Source: Rhodeus uyekii
Lineage: Eukaryota > Chordata > Actinopteri > Cypriniformes > Acheilognathidae
Assembly (NCBI GenBank): GCA_037043235.1
Contig: JAWRVZ010000491.1
Span: 1-64,000, forward strand
Length of the DNA stretch: 64,000 nucleotides
Direction: 5' to 3'
Shown: positions 61,811 to 64,000 of the stretch, one piece after another
Position numbering within the stretch: the first letter of the stretch is position 1
How the letters are laid out: every line of letters begins with the position of its first letter
Program-made: the position numbers and the translations under genes
The notes under the pieces: generated by a model
The model's database searches: none
The model's input: only the letters and a program-made list of their open reading frames with translations
What the model was told of the DNA's origin: nothing

Positions 61811-63426
61811 ATATAGCTGCAAGCAGCAATGACGGGGCCAAGCACAAACAGGGCATTGACGTGGCCGGCAGCATAAGAGCAATTGAAGTAATCAACAACT
61901 AAATGCATTTTAATATGATTTTAGGCTAAATGGCTGAAAGATCATTAATACAGACACTGCAATTTGAATGAAAAGTTTAGCACTTTGGACCAATAGTTGG
62001 CGCTGTGTCCAAATTGTTAGAATTGGGTCCGAGTAATGTGACAATGAAATCTGAAAAGTTTGGTGTTATTTGGACAAAACATTACTGACTTAAAGCATTA
62101 AAGTCATTTTGTCATCACTACCTCAAATTTGTAATTGCGGTATACGAAAACGGTTTTGTCTATCGACACGAAATCCATAACTTTTTGTCAGCACAGTCTG
62201 AAGATGATACGATTCGATTTGGGTGAAAATCGGACAAACAGTCTAGGAGGAGTTTGAAAAAGTATGTTTTTGAATGAAACAATATGGCGGATATGAAATT
62301 TAGGCAAACTATGTCAAATTTGGTATCTGTGTTCTCGGTGTGACCCAAGGAACATATTAAGATCATTTGTTTTAAAATAGCTTAATGTAATCAAAAGTTA
62401 TTAGCATTTTAGGAAATTGTGTTATAACTTTTGACCACAAGGTGGCGCTGCCCCGAAACTTTTGGTGTAGAGTCAAATCAAGGTCCCAAAGACACATACT
62501 GAGTTTCGTAATGATACGCCAACGCGTTTGTAAAATATAGCATTTTACAACAAATTTCAAAATGGCCGACACCCAAAATGGCAGATATAAGAAAATTTGG
62601 TATCGCACGACTCAGCATGATGCCCTGAATCTAAAGAGACCAGTTTTATGATTTTTGAACAAAGTGTTCAGAAGTTATAAGCAAAAAACTCACTTTTTTA
62701 TATCTCCTGACCACTAGAGGGCAGTGCGCCAAAACTCTGCAGGTAGCCTCAGATTATGACTACTATGACACACACCAATTTTGGTCTGAATATGCAAATG
62801 CGTTGCGGAGATATAGCCTCAAGTTCATTTTTGCGGCAAATTCGTCGAACTCTTTCGCATGTTTATCAAAAACGGTTTGACCAATCAACTTGATTCTCAT
62901 AACTTTTTGTCTCCATAGTCTGGAGATGATGTGGTTCATTTTTTGTGAAAATCAGACAAACGGCCTAGGAGGAGTTCGACAAAGTAGGTTTTTTATAAAA
63001 TTCAAAATTGCGGAAAAAATTTTATGACGGAAAATGACGTCATAGGGTGCAATCGAATCGGCTTGAGCCAAGGAATCAGTGGACAAAGGAATTTTGTTTC
63101 TAGCCCTTATGGTTCAAGAGTTATTAGCATAAATGTAAGTGTAACTTTGGACAGTTGGTGGCGCTAGAGGGATGGAGTTAGAGACTCCAAAATTGGTGTG
63201 GTCAATGAGTGGACTGTCCTTTATGAGTGTGCCAAATTTCATCATTTTCCTGCATACGGTTCTATGGGCTGCCATTGACTTGTGTTGGAAGAAGAAGAAG
63301 AATAATAATAATAATAAGAACGAGAACGATTACAATAGGTGCCTCCGCACCTTCGGTGCTTGGCCCCTAATAAGAACCGGAACAAAAACAATAGGTGCCT
63401 CCGCACCTTCGGTGCTTGGCCCCTAA
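61811..63426 (+). repeat. A2 repeat unit (A-17)
   Basis: A complete A2 unit. The GGTGGCGCT-type phrases lie at 61990 (CCAATAGTTGGCGCT), 62435, 62711 and 63151. Spacings between them are about 445, 276 and 440 bp. CRE at 63035. Two cassettes end it. Confidence 0.93.
63317..63426 (+). repeat. Two tandem A-type cassettes, two subtypes
   Basis: First GAACGAGAACGATTACAATA, second GAACCGGAACAAAAACAATA, in the same order as in A-4. Each ends in the hairpin and GCTTGGCCCCTAA. Confidence 0.9.
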
Positions 63427-64000
63427 ATATAGCTGCAAGCAGCAATGACGGGGCCAAGCACAAACAGGGCATTGACGTGGCCGGCAGCATAAGAGCAATT
63501 GAAGTAATCAACAACTAAATGCATTTTAATATGATTTTAGGCTAAATGGCTGAAAAATCATTAATACAGACACTGTAATTTGAATGAAAAGTTTAGCGCT
63601 TTGGACCAATAGTTGGCGCTGTGTCCAAATTGTTAGAATTGGGTCAGAGTAATGTGACAATGAAATCTGCAAAGTTTGGTGTTATTTGGACAAAACATTA
63701 CTGACTTAAAGCATTAAAGTCATTTTGTCATCACTACCTCAAATTTGTAATTGCGGTATACGAAAACGGTTTCGTCTATCGACACGAAATCCATAACTTT
63801 TTGTCAGCACAGTCTGAAGATGATACGATTCGATTTTGGTGAAAATCGGACAAACGGTCTAGGAGGAGTTTGAAAAAGTAGGTTTTTGAATGAAACAACA
63901 TGGCGGATATGAAATTTGGGCAAACTATGTCAAATTTGGTATCCGTGTTCTCGGTGTGACCCAAGGAACATATTAAGATCATTTGTTTTAAAATAGCTTA
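63427..64000 (+). repeat. A2 repeat unit, right-truncated by the window (A-18)
   Basis: Head and first 570 bp of an A2 unit. It shares AATTGGGTCAGAG, ATCTGCAAAG and GAAATTTGGGCAAAC with A-16 rather than with its neighbour A-17, which indicates a two-unit higher-order repeat. Confidence 0.92.

Noticed and set aside
1..64000. LTR retrotransposon or endogenous virus as the source of the units
   Set aside because: No LTR pair, primer-binding site, gag/pol motifs or polypurine tract of the right layout was seen in any frame.
1..64000. tRNA-derived SINE or tRNA genes at unit heads (GGGGTTCAAACG resembles a B box / T-loop)
   Set aside because: GGTTCAAA resembles the tRNA B box, but no A box lies ~30-60 bp upstream and no cloverleaf can be drawn. 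The A heads with GGGGCCAAGC do not fit at all.
1..64000. Entire array as an assembly artefact
   Set aside because: Units differ from each other by substitutions, indels, cassette numbers and nested insertions, which is unlike a duplicated contig. Local errors at the near-identical blocks cannot be excluded without reads.

Overview
This 64 kb window reads as nuclear DNA of a vertebrate, most likely a teleost fish. It is AT-rich and contains no credible protein-coding gene, tRNA or rRNA. From end to end it is a head-to-tail array of about 33 long repeat units, all in the same (+) orientation. Unit heads of the form TATAGCTGCAAGCAGC..GGGG and tails running through GAA and AAT microsatellites are, from memory, familiar in fish genomes. 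That recollection, plus a piggyBac-like element, is the basis for the teleost call; a database search would settle it.

Layout. (1) 1-9567: family A units, four of the long A1 form (~1.8-2.1 kb) and one of the shorter A2 form (~1.5-1.75 kb). (2) 9568-45158: a 35.6 kb block of 15 family B units (~2.03-2.7 kb; 3.6-3.8 kb where an insertion is present). (3) 45159-64000: family A again, seven A1 units (two of them short, ~1.1 kb), then A2 units to the right edge. Every boundary falls in an (AAT)n tract followed by ATATAGCTGC. A and B are distant relatives: both carry a TAACTTTTxGTC...GATGATG...GGACAAACGG...GGAGTTCGAAAAA...AAAATGGCGG block, and both have a hairpin at the head.

At the tails of about half the units sits a short cassette (~53-57 bp) in one to four tandem copies. 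It ends in a GC-rich hairpin and CCCCTAA. The A and B cassettes have different sequences but the same fold, and each ends in the 12-base reverse complement of its own family's head (A: GGGGCCAAGCAC; B: GGGGTTCAAACG). This covariation is the strongest sign that the ends are, or were, functional termini of a transposon-like element.

Two B units carry a nested piggyBac-like insertion (27478-28949 and 38054-39324). It is flanked by TTAA duplications, has matching terminal inverted repeats, and a remnant of a Cys-rich transposase C-terminus. An unoccupied paralogous site survives at 35703-35706.

The units are dense in matches to the CTCF core and also carry YY1-like motifs; 12 A units keep a perfect CRE palindrome. 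The CTCF-like motifs lie on + in A units and on - in B units. Together with the long tandem structure this recalls CTCF-bound macrosatellites such as mammalian DXZ4, but the functional parallel is inference. Open reading frames in the window are short, shifted or interrupted between units, or made of repeats, so none is called as a gene.
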